44,199 nt of DNA from SXXH01 sp041165735 (GCA_046341775.1 JBKDQQ010000003.1:1-44199), one strand, 5' to 3'; positions 1-8,658 are shown, counted from the stretch's first letter. The notes: generated by a model not told the origin, from the sequence alone. Made by a program: numbers and translations.

Positions 1-2
1 TC

Positions 3-242
3 GCGTGCGATCCCGAGCAAGGCGACTGCGGCCCCGTCGAGTCGTTGAAGCGCTCGTGGGCGATGACGAAGGGCCGCTTCTGGGTCACGCTCGCGTACTT
101 GATCTGCCTCGTCATGCTGGTCGTCGCGAGCCTGCTCCTCCTGTGCATCGGCATCCTCGTGGTGGGGATGCCGCTGTACTCCGCGGGCCTGGGCGCCTTC
201 TACGAACTCGCGCGTCGCGACTCGCCGTCCACGCCAGCCTGA
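3..242 (+). CDS. C-terminal end of a multi-pass membrane protein (partial)
   Basis: The reading frame is open from the left edge of the window, so only about the last 79 residues are visible. It ends at a TGA at 240-242. A soluble stretch containing LKRSWAMTKGRFW is followed by a long hydrophobic segment (LICLVMLVVASLLLLCIGILVV) and a short polar tail. The pattern 'SW-x-x-TKGRFW' followed by one or two helices resembles DUF975/YciC-like membrane proteins, in which such a segment precedes the last transmembrane hairpin. That family call is inference from a fragment; no function can be given. Confidence 0.6.
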   Translation, partial: ACDPEQGDCGPVESLKRSWAMTKGRFWVTLAYLICLVMLVVASLLLLCIGILVVGMPLYSAGLGAFYELARRDSPSTPA

Positions 243-273
243 GGCTCCGGGCAGGCCGCCCCATCCCGACGCC

Positions 274-1551
274 ATGAGCGCGACGCCCGCGAAGCAGGCC
301 GGCATCCTCGTCGTCGGCGGCGGGATCATGGGGGCGGCCATCGCCAAGGCGGCGGCGCACCTGTGCGATCCGATCGAGGCGCCGCTCGTGCTGCTGGAGA
401 AGTCGGAGCTCGCAGCCGGATCGACCGGTCGCTCGGGGGCCATCCTGCGCTGCTTCTACTCGGACGAGGCGCTCGTGCGCCTGGCGCACGATTCGCTGCG
501 CGAGTGGTCCATGTTCGAGAGCCTCGTCGGACGGTCCATCGGGTTCGAGCGTCAAGGCGTTTTGACAATCGGCGGGCCGCGCGCGCCCGGCACGCGCGAG
601 CTGGTCGAGCGCAACGCCGCCTTGCTCGCCGCCTGCGGCGTCGAGGTCGAGCTGCTGGGGGGGGCCGACGCGCGGCGGCGCTTCGGCGTGCAGGTCGACG
701 ACGATGCCGTGTGCTGCCACGAACCGGCGGGCGCGGGCGTCGATCCGCTGCGCGCCTGCGAGGGCTTCGCCGCCGTGGCCCGCGAGGCGGGGGCCGTGAC
801 GCGCCTCGGGACGCGCGTGCTCGAGCTCGTGCTCGAGGGCGATCGCGTCGTGCTCGTGCGCACCGACTCGGGCGACTGGAGGGCCGACCAGGTCGTGGTG
901 GCCGCCGGCCCGTGGGCCGGTCCTCTGCTCGCCGGCGTCGGCTTCGACGCGGGCCTGCGGGTCGTGCGCCCCGAGCAATACGCCGTCGCCCAACCCGCGC
1001 GCCCCGCGCCCGACGCCGTCGAGGCGCTGTCGACCATCGCCGACGCCGGCATGGAACGCTGGAGTTCCGCGCGCGTCGTCGCCATGCGCGCCGCGCATCC
1101 GGTGCTGCTCGACCTCGAAGGCGGCGCCTACGCGCGTTGCGAAGGACACGCGGGCCGCACGCGCGTGGGGGCGATGGACCATCTACGCGACGAGGACGTG
1201 GCCGATCCCGACCGCGTCGACCAATCCGTGGGCGAGCCCTTCCGGCGCTGGGCGCGCGAGCGCCTCGTCCAGCGCGTGGCCGAGTACGAGCGGCTGGGCG
1301 AACGCGAGTCGTTCGTGGGCCTGTACACGCTGTCGCCCGACGGGCAACCGCTGCTGGGGCGCGCGCCCGGCCTGTCGAACCTGTTCGTCGCCGTCGGGTT
1401 CTCCGGACACGGCTTCAAGCTCGCGCCCGGCGTCGGCGCCGGCATGGCGCAGTTGCTCGCGGGCGAAATGTGCACGGCCTTCGACGCGCGCTTCTTCGAT
1501 CCGGCGCGCTTCTCGCGCGGCGCGGCCAAGGCGGGCAGCTTCGGCTTGTAG
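274..1551 (+). CDS. FAD-dependent oxidoreductase, DadA/sarcosine oxidase-like (DAO family)
   Basis: The 425-residue protein opens with a Rossmann dinucleotide-binding site (ILVVGGGIMGAAIA, residues 11-24), followed by the acidic residue at the end of beta-2 (LLEKSELAAGSTGRSG), as in the DAO superfamily that oxidises secondary or tertiary amines. The C-terminal part has the usual second FAD contact (LYTLSPDGQPLLGRAPGLSNLFVAVGFSGHGFKLAPGVG). Substrate is not predictable; glycine, sarcosine or proline-type amines are all possible. Length is normal for the family. It starts 31 bases after the upstream membrane protein and is convergent with the flagellar operon, so it is probably unrelated to motility. 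Confidence 0.85.
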   Translation: MSATPAKQAGILVVGGGIMGAAIAKAAAHLCDPIEAPLVLLEKSELAAGSTGRSGAILRCFYSDEALVRLAHDSLREWSMFESLVGRSIGFERQGVLTIGGPRAPGTRELVERNAALLAACGVEVELLGGADARRRFGVQVDDDAVCCHEPAGAGVDPLRACEGFAAVAREAGAVTRLGTRVLELVLEGDRVVLVRTDSGDWRADQVVVAAGPWAGPLLAGVGFDAGLRVVRPEQYAVAQPARPAPDAVEALSTIADAGMERWSSARVVAMRAAHPVLLDLEGGAYARCEGHAGRTRVGAMDHLRDEDVADPDRVDQSVGEPFRRWARERLVQRVAEYERLGERESFVGLYTLSPDGQPLLGRAPGLSNLFVAVGFSGHGFKLAPGVGAGMAQLLAGEMCTAFDARFFDPARFSRGAAKAGSFGL

Positions 1552-1556
1552 TCCAC

Positions 1557-1573
1557 GGCGCGTCGACGGCGCC
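1557..1573. terminator. Weak inverted repeat between convergent genes
   Basis: GGCGC and GCGCC arms flank a 7-base loop in the 28-base gap between the oxidoreductase stop and the fliN stop. No T-tract follows on either strand. It may act as a short bidirectional stop, but 5-bp arms are expected by chance at this GC content. Confidence 0.2.
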
Positions 1574-1579
1574 TCCCCG

Positions 1580-1936
1580 TCAGCCCGGCAGCACCGAGGT
1601 GATGCGCACGCCGAAGCGCCGGTCGATGGTCACGACTTCCCCGCGCGCCACCACCTTGCCGTTGACCAGCACGTCGACGGGCTCGTGCGCCTCGCGTTCG
1701 AGCGGCACCAGCGAACCGGGCGCCAGCTTGACGAGCTCGCCGAGCGGGATCTTCGACTTGCCGACCTCGACGGTGACCTTGACCGGCACGGCCATCAATC
1801 CGTCGAGCCCCAATTGCTCCGCGCCCGGCGCGCCCGGCGGCAGGGGATCGAGCTTCGATGCCGTGATGCGCACCGCTTCCGTGGCGGCGTCGATGGCGGA
1901 CTCCAGGTTGCTCGTGGTCTCGTCGGTGCTCTTCAT
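1580..1936 (-). CDS. fliN: Flagellar switch protein FliN
   Basis: This 118-residue protein ends with a SpoA/SpoA2 domain (about residues 45-118): MAVPVKVTVEVGKSKIPLGELVKLAPGS, then EPVDVLVNGKVVARGEVV and the closing GVRITSVL, which is the FliN signature. FliN forms the base of the flagellar C-ring with FliM and binds FliH for export docking. The first 40 residues are a low-complexity leader typical of FliN. The ATG at 1936 is preferred because upstream codons in frame belong to shadow sequence over fliM. It is the last gene of the minus-strand flagellar run, 8 bases after fliM. Confidence 0.93.
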   Translation of the reverse strand: MKSTDETTSNLESAIDAATEAVRITASKLDPLPPGAPGAEQLGLDGLMAVPVKVTVEVGKSKIPLGELVKLAPGSLVPLEREAHEPVDVLVNGKVVARGEVVTIDRRFGVRITSVLPG

Positions 1937-1944
1937 GGTCGTCT

Positions 1945-2868
1945 TCAGATCGAAAGCTCGCGGGCCTGCAACGCGGCGATGCGCAGCGCGAGGCGTCCCT
2001 GGTGGTGTCCGATGCGCGCCGTCATGCAGCGGCGGCCCTCGACGTGCACGTCGACCACGCCGTCCAGCTCGAGCTCGAGCGGGATGACGTCGCCGACCTC
2101 CAGCGCGAGCAGATCGGCGAGGGGCACTTCGACGTCGCCGAGGTGCACGCCGAGGCCGACATCCACGGCGCCGAACGCCGGGGGCAGTGCCTGCTTGGCG
2201 CCCTTCGCCGGCAGCGCGGCCGCGGGGATCTCGGGCGCCTTGGTCTTCGCCAGGAGGATCCGCAGCGACGATGGTCCGAGGTTCGAGTCGAGCGCCAATT
2301 GCAGCAGCACGCGTCCCGCACCTCCGGCGGCGCCGCGCAGCTTCCGCGCCGCCGCGGCGTCGGGCAGGTGCCGCAGCGACTTCACCTCGCCGCCGAGCGC
2401 CTTGGCGCACGACTTGGCGAGCGGCGCGAGCAACTGCTCGACCATGCGCGCTTCGATGTTCGTCAAGGCCCGCCCCGCGAGGTCGGCGGCCGGCGCGCCG
2501 CCCAGCGCGCATTCGGAGGCCGCCACGGCCGTGGACGCGTCCCACAGCAGCAGGCCCTCTTCGCCGCCGCAGTCGAGCGCGAAGGCGCACAAGGGATCTG
2601 CGAGGCCTTCGGTGGCGAGGTCCAAGGTGCTTTCGACCAGCGCCTGCACCTCGAGCCTGCAGTCGCAGCGCAGCCAGCTCGACAAGTGCGCCGAACCTTC
2701 GGGCAGGGCGCGGCCCACGGACGAGACCATCTGCGCCAACTGGTCGACCGACAAGCGTCGCGGCGCGCGGAAGTCGCGCGGCTCCACGACCGGAGCCTCC
2801 ACCGCGCGTTCGCGCGCCATGGAGACGAGGGCGTCGAGCTCCTCCGGGGTCAGTTTCGGCGTCGACAT
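1945..2868 (-). CDS. fliM: Flagellar switch protein FliM
   Basis: This 307-residue protein has the FliM plan: an N-terminal segment (MSTPKLTPEELDALVSMA) in the place of the CheY/FliG-binding peptide, a CheC-like middle domain with the paired halves LTNIEARMVEQLLAPLAKSC, and a C-terminal SpoA domain (VHLGDVEVPLADLLALEVGDVIPLE ... VEGRRCMTARIG). It builds the C-ring wall and sets rotation sense. The N-terminal peptide LTPEELDAL resembles the classical LSQxEIDALL motif, so CheY-P binding is plausible. The ATG at 2868 is preceded by GGAG. A 131-base gap containing a stable hairpin separates it from the upstream gene, so fliMN may have separate regulation. Confidence 0.9.
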   Translation of the reverse strand: MSTPKLTPEELDALVSMARERAVEAPVVEPRDFRAPRRLSVDQLAQMVSSVGRALPEGSAHLSSWLRCDCRLEVQALVESTLDLATEGLADPLCAFALDCGGEEGLLLWDASTAVAASECALGGAPAADLAGRALTNIEARMVEQLLAPLAKSCAKALGGEVKSLRHLPDAAAARKLRGAAGGAGRVLLQLALDSNLGPSSLRILLAKTKAPEIPAAALPAKGAKQALPPAFGAVDVGLGVHLGDVEVPLADLLALEVGDVIPLELELDGVVDVHVEGRRCMTARIGHHQGRLALRIAALQARELSI

Positions 2869-2947
2869 GGGGCTCTCCAACCTCGTTCGGCTCGAACCTG
2901 GAAAAGCTTGAGGGGTGGGCTCGCGCCGGTCGACCCCCAAGACGACG

Positions 2948-2972
2948 CGAGGAGGCCACGCAGACCTCCTCG
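2948..2972 (-). other. Stable hairpin in the fliM 5' gap
   Basis: Perfect 8-bp arms (CGAGGAGG / CCTCCTCG) around a 9-base loop lie between the MotE-like gene and fliM. One arm carries an anti-Shine-Dalgarno-complementary GGAGG. There is no T-tract in the direction of transcription. It could be an attenuator or an mRNA processing/stability element within the operon. Confidence 0.4.
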
Positions 2973-2999
2973 ACGCGCGCGACGTGCCCGGCGAGGCCG

Positions 3000-3722
3000 T
3001 CAGTAGCCCTTGCGGGCCCTGTAGGCCTCGAGATAGGCCTTGTACTTGTCCTTGGGCAGGGCGTTGACGAGTTCCCGCGCGCGGGAGTCCTCGAGGTGGC
3101 CGAGGATCTTGGCCGCCTTCTCGGGCTCGAACTCGGCCAGTCGCGCGCCCAACTCGTCGGGGTCGCCCTCCTCGAAGAACCCGGCGATCTCCTTCCACGA
3201 AGCCTCGTCGCGCTGGTCCTTCTCCTGCGCTTCCTTCCGCAGGGCGATCTCGCGGCCCTTGAGCTCCGACTCCTTCTGTTCGAGCAGCGAGCGCAGTTGC
3301 GAGAGCTCGCCGCGACGCTGCTCGACCGATTGCTCCCATTCGGCGGCGCGCTTCTCGCGGCGCTCGATGTCGGCGAGGCGCGATTGGGCGTCGACGAGCG
3401 CCTTGCGCAGCGACTGCTGCAACTCGTGGATCTCCGACGCGGTGTACGGCGCGGGCATCACGAACGCGCCCAGCAAGCCGCCGGCTCCGGCGAGCGCGGG
3501 TTCGACGCGCTGCGGTTCGTCGCCTTCGCCGTCGACCGGCGCCTTGCGCGGCGCGGGCATCTCGTGCGGCGGCGCGGTCGGCGGGGCCTCGGGCGGCTTG
3601 CGCGCGATCCACGACAATCCGGGGATCTCCGAAGGATGGCGGCCGGACACCAGCGCGACGCCGGCGAAAGATCCGGCGAACAGCACGAGGCCGGCGCCCA
3701 CGAGCAGGATGTTCTTCATCAT
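3000..3722 (-). CDS. MotE-like flagellar protein with MgtE-N-type C-terminal domain
   Basis: The 240-residue protein starts with a membrane anchor (ILLVGAGLVLFAGSFAGVALVSG, about residues 5-27), then a Pro-rich linker. A long coiled coil follows (about 90-170: LQQSLRKALVDAQSRLADIERREKRAAEWEQ...), then a C-terminal helical domain (EEGDPDELGARLAEFEPEKAAKILGHLEDSRARELVNAL) that matches the MgtE N-domain/FliG-like repeat of MotE proteins. MotE is known as a chaperone of the MotC-type stator ring in alphaproteobacteria, and similar proteins occur between fliJ and fliM or near stator genes elsewhere. The role here is inferred. Two consecutive ATGs (3722, 3719) are possible starts. It follows fliJ by 2 bases. 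Confidence 0.75.
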   Translation of the reverse strand: MMKNILLVGAGLVLFAGSFAGVALVSGRHPSEIPGLSWIARKPPEAPPTAPPHEMPAPRKAPVDGEGDEPQRVEPALAGAGGLLGAFVMPAPYTASEIHELQQSLRKALVDAQSRLADIERREKRAAEWEQSVEQRRGELSQLRSLLEQKESELKGREIALRKEAQEKDQRDEASWKEIAGFFEEGDPDELGARLAEFEPEKAAKILGHLEDSRARELVNALPKDKYKAYLEAYRARKGY

Positions 3723-3724
3723 GT

Positions 3725-4222
3725 TCAGTATTCCTTTTCGGCGTTGGCGTCGAACGACTCGCCCTCGCCGGGTGCGGCGCGGCGCGCGTGACGCTGAGCG
3801 GCGGTTTCGTCCATCAAGGCCGCCTCGATCGCGCCGCGCACGGCGAGGAACTCCTCGCGGCGGCGCTCGCGCAGCTTCTCCAGGCCCTTCAGGTCGCGGC
3901 GGCGTTCGACCCAGGCGACGCGCTGCTGCTCGGCCTGGAAGCGGCTTGTCAAGGCGACTTGACGCTCGGCGTCCGCGCGGCGGCGCGCCGCGTCGACCAG
4001 TCCGATCGAGCCGAGCACGGCATCCACGCGCACGACGCCCTCGGACTGCAGCTGCAGGAGCTGCGACCGGGCCTCGAGTGCTTCGGCGGAGCGCCGCGCC
4101 GCGGCCTCCTCCCTGGCGCGCGCGGCGAGGTCGGCCTCGGAGTAGCGCGCCTGGGCCGCCTTCTCCTCGATCTCCTTGACGCGCAGCAAACGCGCGAGCG
4201 GGAAGTGGAACTTGGCAGCCAT
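3725..4222 (-). CDS. fliJ: Flagellar export chaperone/ATPase stalk protein FliJ
   Basis: The 165-residue protein is almost wholly coiled coil and begins with the FliJ signature (FHFPLARLLRVKEIEEKAAQARYSEA). FliJ inserts into the FliI hexamer as its central stalk and couples ATP hydrolysis to the export gate. The sequence has many Arg/Glu heptads and no membrane segment, and the family length is about 145-165. It lies 11 bases downstream of fliI. The ATG at 4222 is the only sensible start and is preceded by an AGGAGGA box. Confidence 0.9.
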   Translation of the reverse strand: MAAKFHFPLARLLRVKEIEEKAAQARYSEADLAARAREEAAARRSAEALEARSQLLQLQSEGVVRVDAVLGSIGLVDAARRRADAERQVALTSRFQAEQQRVAWVERRRDLKGLEKLRERRREEFLAVRGAIEAALMDETAAQRHARRAAPGEGESFDANAEKEY

Positions 4223-4233
4223 GTTCGTCCTCC

Positions 4234-5559
4234 TCAGGCGCCGGGCGCGCCGCGCGCCACGAGGGCCAGCAGTTCCTTGGTCTCCGCGAGGCTGGTGCCT
4301 TCGCGCACGCCTTGCCGCAGGAACGCGTCGATCGCCGGCAGCCGCGCCAGCGCCTGGTCGAGGCGCGGATTGGCTCCGCTCTTGTACGCGCCGATCTCGA
4401 CCAGGTCCTTGCCCTCCTTGTGCGCCGCGAGCCACGAACGCACGGCGGTCGCGCCGGCGATGTGCTTGGCGTCGGCGAGGGCCGGCATGAGTCGCGAGAG
4501 CGAGGCCAGCACGTCGATCGCGGGCCAGTGGCCCTGCTGCGCCAACTGGCGCGACAGGTACAGGTGGCCGTCGAGCAGGCCGCGCAGCGTGTCGCTGACG
4601 GGGTCGTTGGGATCGTCGGCGTCGAGCAGCACGGTCAGCAGTCCGGTGATCGTGCCCTTCTTCGTGCGGCCCATGCGTTCGACGATCTTCGGCACGGTGG
4701 CGAAGAAGCTCGGCGGGAAGCCGCGCACGGTGGGTGGTTCGCCGGCGGCGAGGCCGATCTCGCGCGCCGCGATGGCGAAGCGCGTGATCGAGTCCATCAC
4801 CAGCAGCACGTCGAGGCCCTGGTCGCGGAAGTGCTCGGCCACGGTGCAGGCCACGAACGGCGCCATCCAGCGCTCGATGGGGGCCTTGTCGGAGGTCGCG
4901 ACGACGAGCACAGACTTCTTGCGGCCTTCCTCGCCGAGGACTTCGTGCACGAATCCCGCCACTTCGCGGCCCCGCTCGCCGACGAGGCACACCACCACGA
5001 CCTGCGCGTCGGTGCCGCGCACGACTTGTCCGAGGAGCGTCGACTTGCCCACGCCGGATCCGGCGAAGATGCCGAGGCGCTGGCCCTTGCCGATCGTGTT
5101 CAAGCCGTCGATGGCGCGCACTCCGGTCTGCAGCGGCTGGTCGATCAACGGCCGCGACAACGGATCGGGCGCGTCGGCGCGCACCGGGCGCGTCTCGCGG
5201 CGCGGCAGCTCGCCGAGGCCGTCGATGGGCTTGCCGAATCCGTCGAGCGTCCTGCCGAGGAGGAATCCTCCCACGGGCACGCTGAAGGACCGGCCCAGCG
5301 CCACGACTTCCTGCGCGGGCGCGATGCCGGCCACGTCGCCGTGCGGCATCAGGAGCGTCGCGTTGCCGCGGAAGCCCACGACCTCCGCGTCGGTCTGCGT
5401 GCCGTCGCCGCGGCGGATGCGGCACAGCTCGCCGACCGCGGCCGGCACGCCGTGCGCGGAGACGAGCACGCCGGAGACCTCCTCCACGCGCCCGCGGAAG
5501 ACGGGTTGGGCGGCGGCGTCGACCACGGCGGTCGCGCGGGCGAGGTCGAGGCGCGTCAC
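4234..5559 (-). CDS. fliI: Flagellum-specific ATPase FliI
   Basis: This 441-residue F1-beta-like ATPase energises substrate unfolding and release at the flagellar export gate. It shows the P-loop AGSGVGKS (residues 166-173), the Walker B strand DVLLVMDSITR with Asp256, the catalytic GERGRE motif after LVGER, and the FliI/YscN signature PPSFFATVPKIVERMGR. The start is taken as the GTG at 5559. It overlaps the fliH stop (GTGA), gives the family's normal length and leaves out an in-frame upstream extension that is only fliH shadow. Confidence 0.95.
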   Translation of the reverse strand: MTRLDLARATAVVDAAAQPVFRGRVEEVSGVLVSAHGVPAAVGELCRIRRGDGTQTDAEVVGFRGNATLLMPHGDVAGIAPAQEVVALGRSFSVPVGGFLLGRTLDGFGKPIDGLGELPRRETRPVRADAPDPLSRPLIDQPLQTGVRAIDGLNTIGKGQRLGIFAGSGVGKSTLLGQVVRGTDAQVVVVCLVGERGREVAGFVHEVLGEEGRKKSVLVVATSDKAPIERWMAPFVACTVAEHFRDQGLDVLLVMDSITRFAIAAREIGLAAGEPPTVRGFPPSFFATVPKIVERMGRTKKGTITGLLTVLLDADDPNDPVSDTLRGLLDGHLYLSRQLAQQGHWPAIDVLASLSRLMPALADAKHIAGATAVRSWLAAHKEGKDLVEIGAYKSGANPRLDQALARLPAIDAFLRQGVREGTSLAETKELLALVARGAPGA

Positions 5560-6119
5560 GCGGCCTCCTCGGCGAGGCGCGTGGCGATGGACGCGAGCGC
5601 CGCGTCGATGTCGCGCACGATCGTGCCGCGCGCGGTGGTCACGTGGACTTCGCCGCGGGCGACCTCGTGGTCGGCTTGCAGTTCGGTGCCCGCGCGGAAG
5701 GGCACGCCTTGCAGCGCCGCGAGGTCGTCTGGGTGCAGGTGCACGACGCACGCGCCGCGTCCGGCGCCCGAGGCGGCCAGCGTCTCGCGCACGATGCGCT
5801 CGAGGTCGTAGCGGCCCGCGTCGACCTCCTTGCGGAGGATGCGCCGCGCGACGACCAGCGCCAGTTCGATCGCGTCCCGCGCCAGCGCCTGTTCGCGTTC
5901 CACCGCGGCGGCGGCGAAGGCCTCCGCGGCGGCTTCCAGCGCGCGCGCCGCGCCGGCGATCGCGCGCGCCTCGCCCTCGGCGACGCCTTGCGCGCGCGCC
6001 GCGGCCACCTGCGCGCGAGTCGACTCGGCCAGCATCGCCAGCGCGTCGCCGCGCACGATGCGCACGGCGACGGGACGTTCGGAGAGGCGCAGCGCGCCTG
6101 TCGCGGGTTCAGGCGACAA
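5556..6119 (-). CDS. fliH: Flagellar assembly protein FliH
   Basis: The 187-residue protein has the FliH/V-ATPase subunit E-like plan: an Ala/Glu-rich coiled coil (about 30-90) and a C-terminal domain with ALARDAIELALVVARRILRKEVDAGRYDLERIVRETL and VVHLHPDDLAAL, the FliH hallmark. FliH negatively regulates FliI and docks it to FliN. The classical AxxxGxxxG repeats are reduced to an AQGVAEGEARAIAGAARAL stretch. It overlaps fliG by 11 bases upstream and fliI by 4 bases (GTGA) downstream, which implies translational coupling. Confidence 0.9.
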   Translation of the reverse strand: MSPEPATGALRLSERPVAVRIVRGDALAMLAESTRAQVAAARAQGVAEGEARAIAGAARALEAAAEAFAAAAVEREQALARDAIELALVVARRILRKEVDAGRYDLERIVRETLAASGAGRGACVVHLHPDDLAALQGVPFRAGTELQADHEVARGEVHVTTARGTIVRDIDAALASIATRLAEEAA

Positions 6120-7134
6120 GTTCCTCTCCCTTGGCTCCGGCGGGGGCGCCTTCGCCGCTTTCGAGCAAGGCGCGGGCGGCCTTGAGCACCTCTCCGCGCG
6201 CCACGAGCACTTCGCCCATCGGCATCGGTCCGGCGAGCTCGCGCTCGTCCTTGACCATGACCTGCACGCGCTTGGAGAGGTTGCCCATGATGTTCGCCTC
6301 GACCGCGGGCTGCGAACCCTTGAGCGAGATGGCGAGGGTGCGCGTCTCGACCGAGCCGAGCACCTTCTGCATGGTCTTCTTGTCGAGGCGCGCGAGGTCG
6401 TCCCAGGTGAACATCCACTCGCGGACGCTCTCGGCGGTCTCCTTGTCGTTCTCGTCGAGCCCTTCGAGCACGGCCTTCTCGGTGGCCTTCTGGGCGTTGT
6501 TCAGCATCTGCGCGATCGTCTTGACGCGCACGGTCGGGTCGGGCGGAGCGGGCTGGCGCGCGGCGGCGTCGACGCGCGCCACGAGCTCGTCGGCGATGCT
6601 CGACAACGCGGCGAAGCCAGGCGGCACGATGCGCGAGATGCGCCCGACCACGTCGAGGGCCTTCTCGCCGTCGAAGCCCGACAGGACCTCCGCCGAGACC
6701 TTCGGGTCGAGGTGCGCCAGCACGAGCGCGGCGACCGCGGGCGACTCCTGGCCGAGGGCGGCGGCCACGTGGACCACGGGCTTCTGCTCGAGCGCGTGGA
6801 ACGGACGCTCGTGGCGGCGGCGTTCGTGGATCGCGCCCAGCACCTGGCGCGCGCGGTCCTTGCCGAGCCCGGCCTCGAGGAAGGGCGCGAGCTCCTCCTC
6901 CTTCTTGGCGCGCGGTTTGGCGGGGGCATGCAGCTCCTTGGCGAGGTCGCGCCAGACCTCGTCCAGCACTTCGCGCGCGAACGACCCCTCGTCCACGCTG
7001 GTCAGCGCCTCGGCCACGTCGGCCACGATCGCCGGATCGAGCTTCTGCAGGATCGAGGCCGCGGCGTCCTTGTCGAGGGTCAGGAGGAAGGCGGCGACGC
7101 GGCGCGCGCCCCGCAAGTTGGTCGTGTCGGTCAT
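6109..7134 (-). CDS. fliG: Flagellar motor switch protein FliG
   Basis: This 341-residue protein has all three FliG domains. The N domain (RRVAAFLLTLDKDAAASILQKLDP) binds FliF. The middle domain has the EHPQ-like region (HVAAALGQESPAVAALVLAHLDPKVSAEVL). The C domain (TAESVREWMFTWDDLARLDKKTMQKVLGSVETRTLAISLKG) supplies the charged torque helix. Length is close to the usual 330-345. A glycine/alanine-rich tail (about the last 15 residues) extends the C end. The ATG at 7134 overlaps the fliF stop in an ATGA junction. Confidence 0.94.
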   Translation of the reverse strand: MTDTTNLRGARRVAAFLLTLDKDAAASILQKLDPAIVADVAEALTSVDEGSFAREVLDEVWRDLAKELHAPAKPRAKKEEELAPFLEAGLGKDRARQVLGAIHERRRHERPFHALEQKPVVHVAAALGQESPAVAALVLAHLDPKVSAEVLSGFDGEKALDVVGRISRIVPPGFAALSSIADELVARVDAAARQPAPPDPTVRVKTIAQMLNNAQKATEKAVLEGLDENDKETAESVREWMFTWDDLARLDKKTMQKVLGSVETRTLAISLKGSQPAVEANIMGNLSKRVQVMVKDERELAGPMPMGEVLVARGEVLKAARALLESGEGAPAGAKGEELVA

Positions 7135-8642
7135 CGTGCACCCGCCTTGGCGGCGGCCTTGTCTTCGGCGGCCCAGCGCGACAGCACCGCGCCGACCCGC
7201 TCGGGTTCGTTCTTGATCAGCTCCTCGACCGAGCCGCGCGCGAGCAGCTCGAGCATCTCCTCGTCCTCCCGCGCGGTGCTCGCCACGGCGTCGACGCCGG
7301 GCTTCTTCGCGGCGACGCCCTTCAGCGCGCGGAACATCACGAAGAGGAACACGAGCGCGGCCACGATCTCGACCGAGCGCTCGACGAGCATCTCGACCAT
7401 CGGGTTGGGCTCCTCGACCGGCGCGACCGGAGCGGGCGGCAGGGGCTTGCCCTGCTCGTCGCGCTGCACGCCGGCGAACGGCGAGACGAAGCTCGAGAAC
7501 GAATCGCCGCGCTTCTCGTCGAAGCCCGTCGCGCCCTTGACGGCCGCTTCCAGCCCGGCAGCGCGGTCCTTCTGGCTCTCGTCCAGGAACATGGACACCG
7601 ACATGCGGTCGAGGCGCGGCGCGCTGGCGCGGCGCAGCGAGGTCTCGCGGCCGACCACGGTGCTCTTCTGCGACTCGCTCGTCTCGGCCACCGCGGCCTG
7701 CGGGGCGGGTTGCGCCGGATCGGCGGACGCCGCCGCGGGCTCCTGCGGCGTGCTGGTCTTGGTGCTGGTCTCGCTGACCACCACCTTGTTCTTCGGATCG
7801 ATCGTCTCCTTGACGCTCTCGACCTCCTCGTGCGTCCACTGCGAGGCGACGACGACGCGCGCCAGGCCCGGTCCGAAGACCGAATCGAGCACTTCGTTGG
7901 CCTTGGCCTCGAGGTCGTGGTCGTGGCGCTGCTGGTGGTCGAGAAGATCGCTCGCGGCGGTGGAGGCGTCGTCCTCCTTGACCGCGTTCCACAACGCGCG
8001 ACCGGACTGGTCGCTGACCATCACCGACTCGCTCGGCACGTTGAAGCGGTGTCGCACGAGCTTCGCCACGGTGGCGGCCTGCGAGCGCGACAAGTCCGCG
8101 TGGCCGCGCAAGGTCAGCGTGACGGCGACCGTCATCGGCTGGCCGCGGCGCAGGGGCGAGCGGTCGGGCGTGCTGGTGCTGACGCGGGCGCGTTCGACGA
8201 AGTCGAGCGCCTCGAGCTGGCTCTCCATCTCCTGCCACTCGCGCTTGAGCGAGCTCTGCGCGCGCTCCGAGGCCGACAGGAACACGCTGGTCGCGCCGGA
8301 CTGGTCGGTGCGGATGCCCGTGGCGGGCGCGTCGAGCGCGCCGGCCAGCGCGATGGCGTTCTGCGCCTGGTAGAACTGCTCCTCGTCCACGTGGACCGAG
8401 AAGGGGCCCGGTGGCGGCGTGGCCTGGAAGCGCACGCCGGCGGTCGCCAGCGCGGACTGGATCGAGGCCGACGAGCGCGCGTCGAGGTTGCCGGCGAGCA
8501 GCACGAAGTTGGGCTTGTCGGCCCAGGTGGTCGCCACGGCCACGACGCCGGCCAAGGCCAGGAGCCCCGCGCCCAAGGCGAGCTTGGCGGCGAGGCTGGC
8601 GGACTTGAGCTGCCGCAGCAGGTCTTCGAAGGGGTTCTTCAT
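7131..8642 (-). CDS. fliF: Flagellar MS-ring protein FliF
   Basis: The 503-residue protein has an N-terminal transmembrane helix (about residues 18-40) and periplasmic ring-building motifs: VLLAGNLDARSSASIQSALATAGVRF and VERARVSTSTPDRSPLRRGQ, with the conserved 'A.V.L' strand. A second helix lies near 418-440 (VEIVAALVFLFVMFRAL). The cytoplasmic tail is EELIKNEPERVGAVLSRW, the FliG-binding peptide. It forms the MS ring in the inner membrane that houses the export gate. Length is slightly shorter than the 530-560 common in proteobacteria. It follows fliE by 16 bases. Confidence 0.94.
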   Translation of the reverse strand: MKNPFEDLLRQLKSASLAAKLALGAGLLALAGVVAVATTWADKPNFVLLAGNLDARSSASIQSALATAGVRFQATPPPGPFSVHVDEEQFYQAQNAIALAGALDAPATGIRTDQSGATSVFLSASERAQSSLKREWQEMESQLEALDFVERARVSTSTPDRSPLRRGQPMTVAVTLTLRGHADLSRSQAATVAKLVRHRFNVPSESVMVSDQSGRALWNAVKEDDASTAASDLLDHQQRHDHDLEAKANEVLDSVFGPGLARVVVASQWTHEEVESVKETIDPKNKVVVSETSTKTSTPQEPAAASADPAQPAPQAAVAETSESQKSTVVGRETSLRRASAPRLDRMSVSMFLDESQKDRAAGLEAAVKGATGFDEKRGDSFSSFVSPFAGVQRDEQGKPLPPAPVAPVEEPNPMVEMLVERSVEIVAALVFLFVMFRALKGVAAKKPGVDAVASTAREDEEMLELLARGSVEELIKNEPERVGAVLSRWAAEDKAAAKAGAR

Positions 8643-8658
8643 GGCCTGGCGGAGGGCT

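Noticed and set aside
3788..7216. 1142-codon plus-strand open frame over fliJ-fliG
   Set aside because: Antisense to fliJ, fliI, fliH and fliG; Ser/Arg/Ala-rich shadow without recognisable fold.
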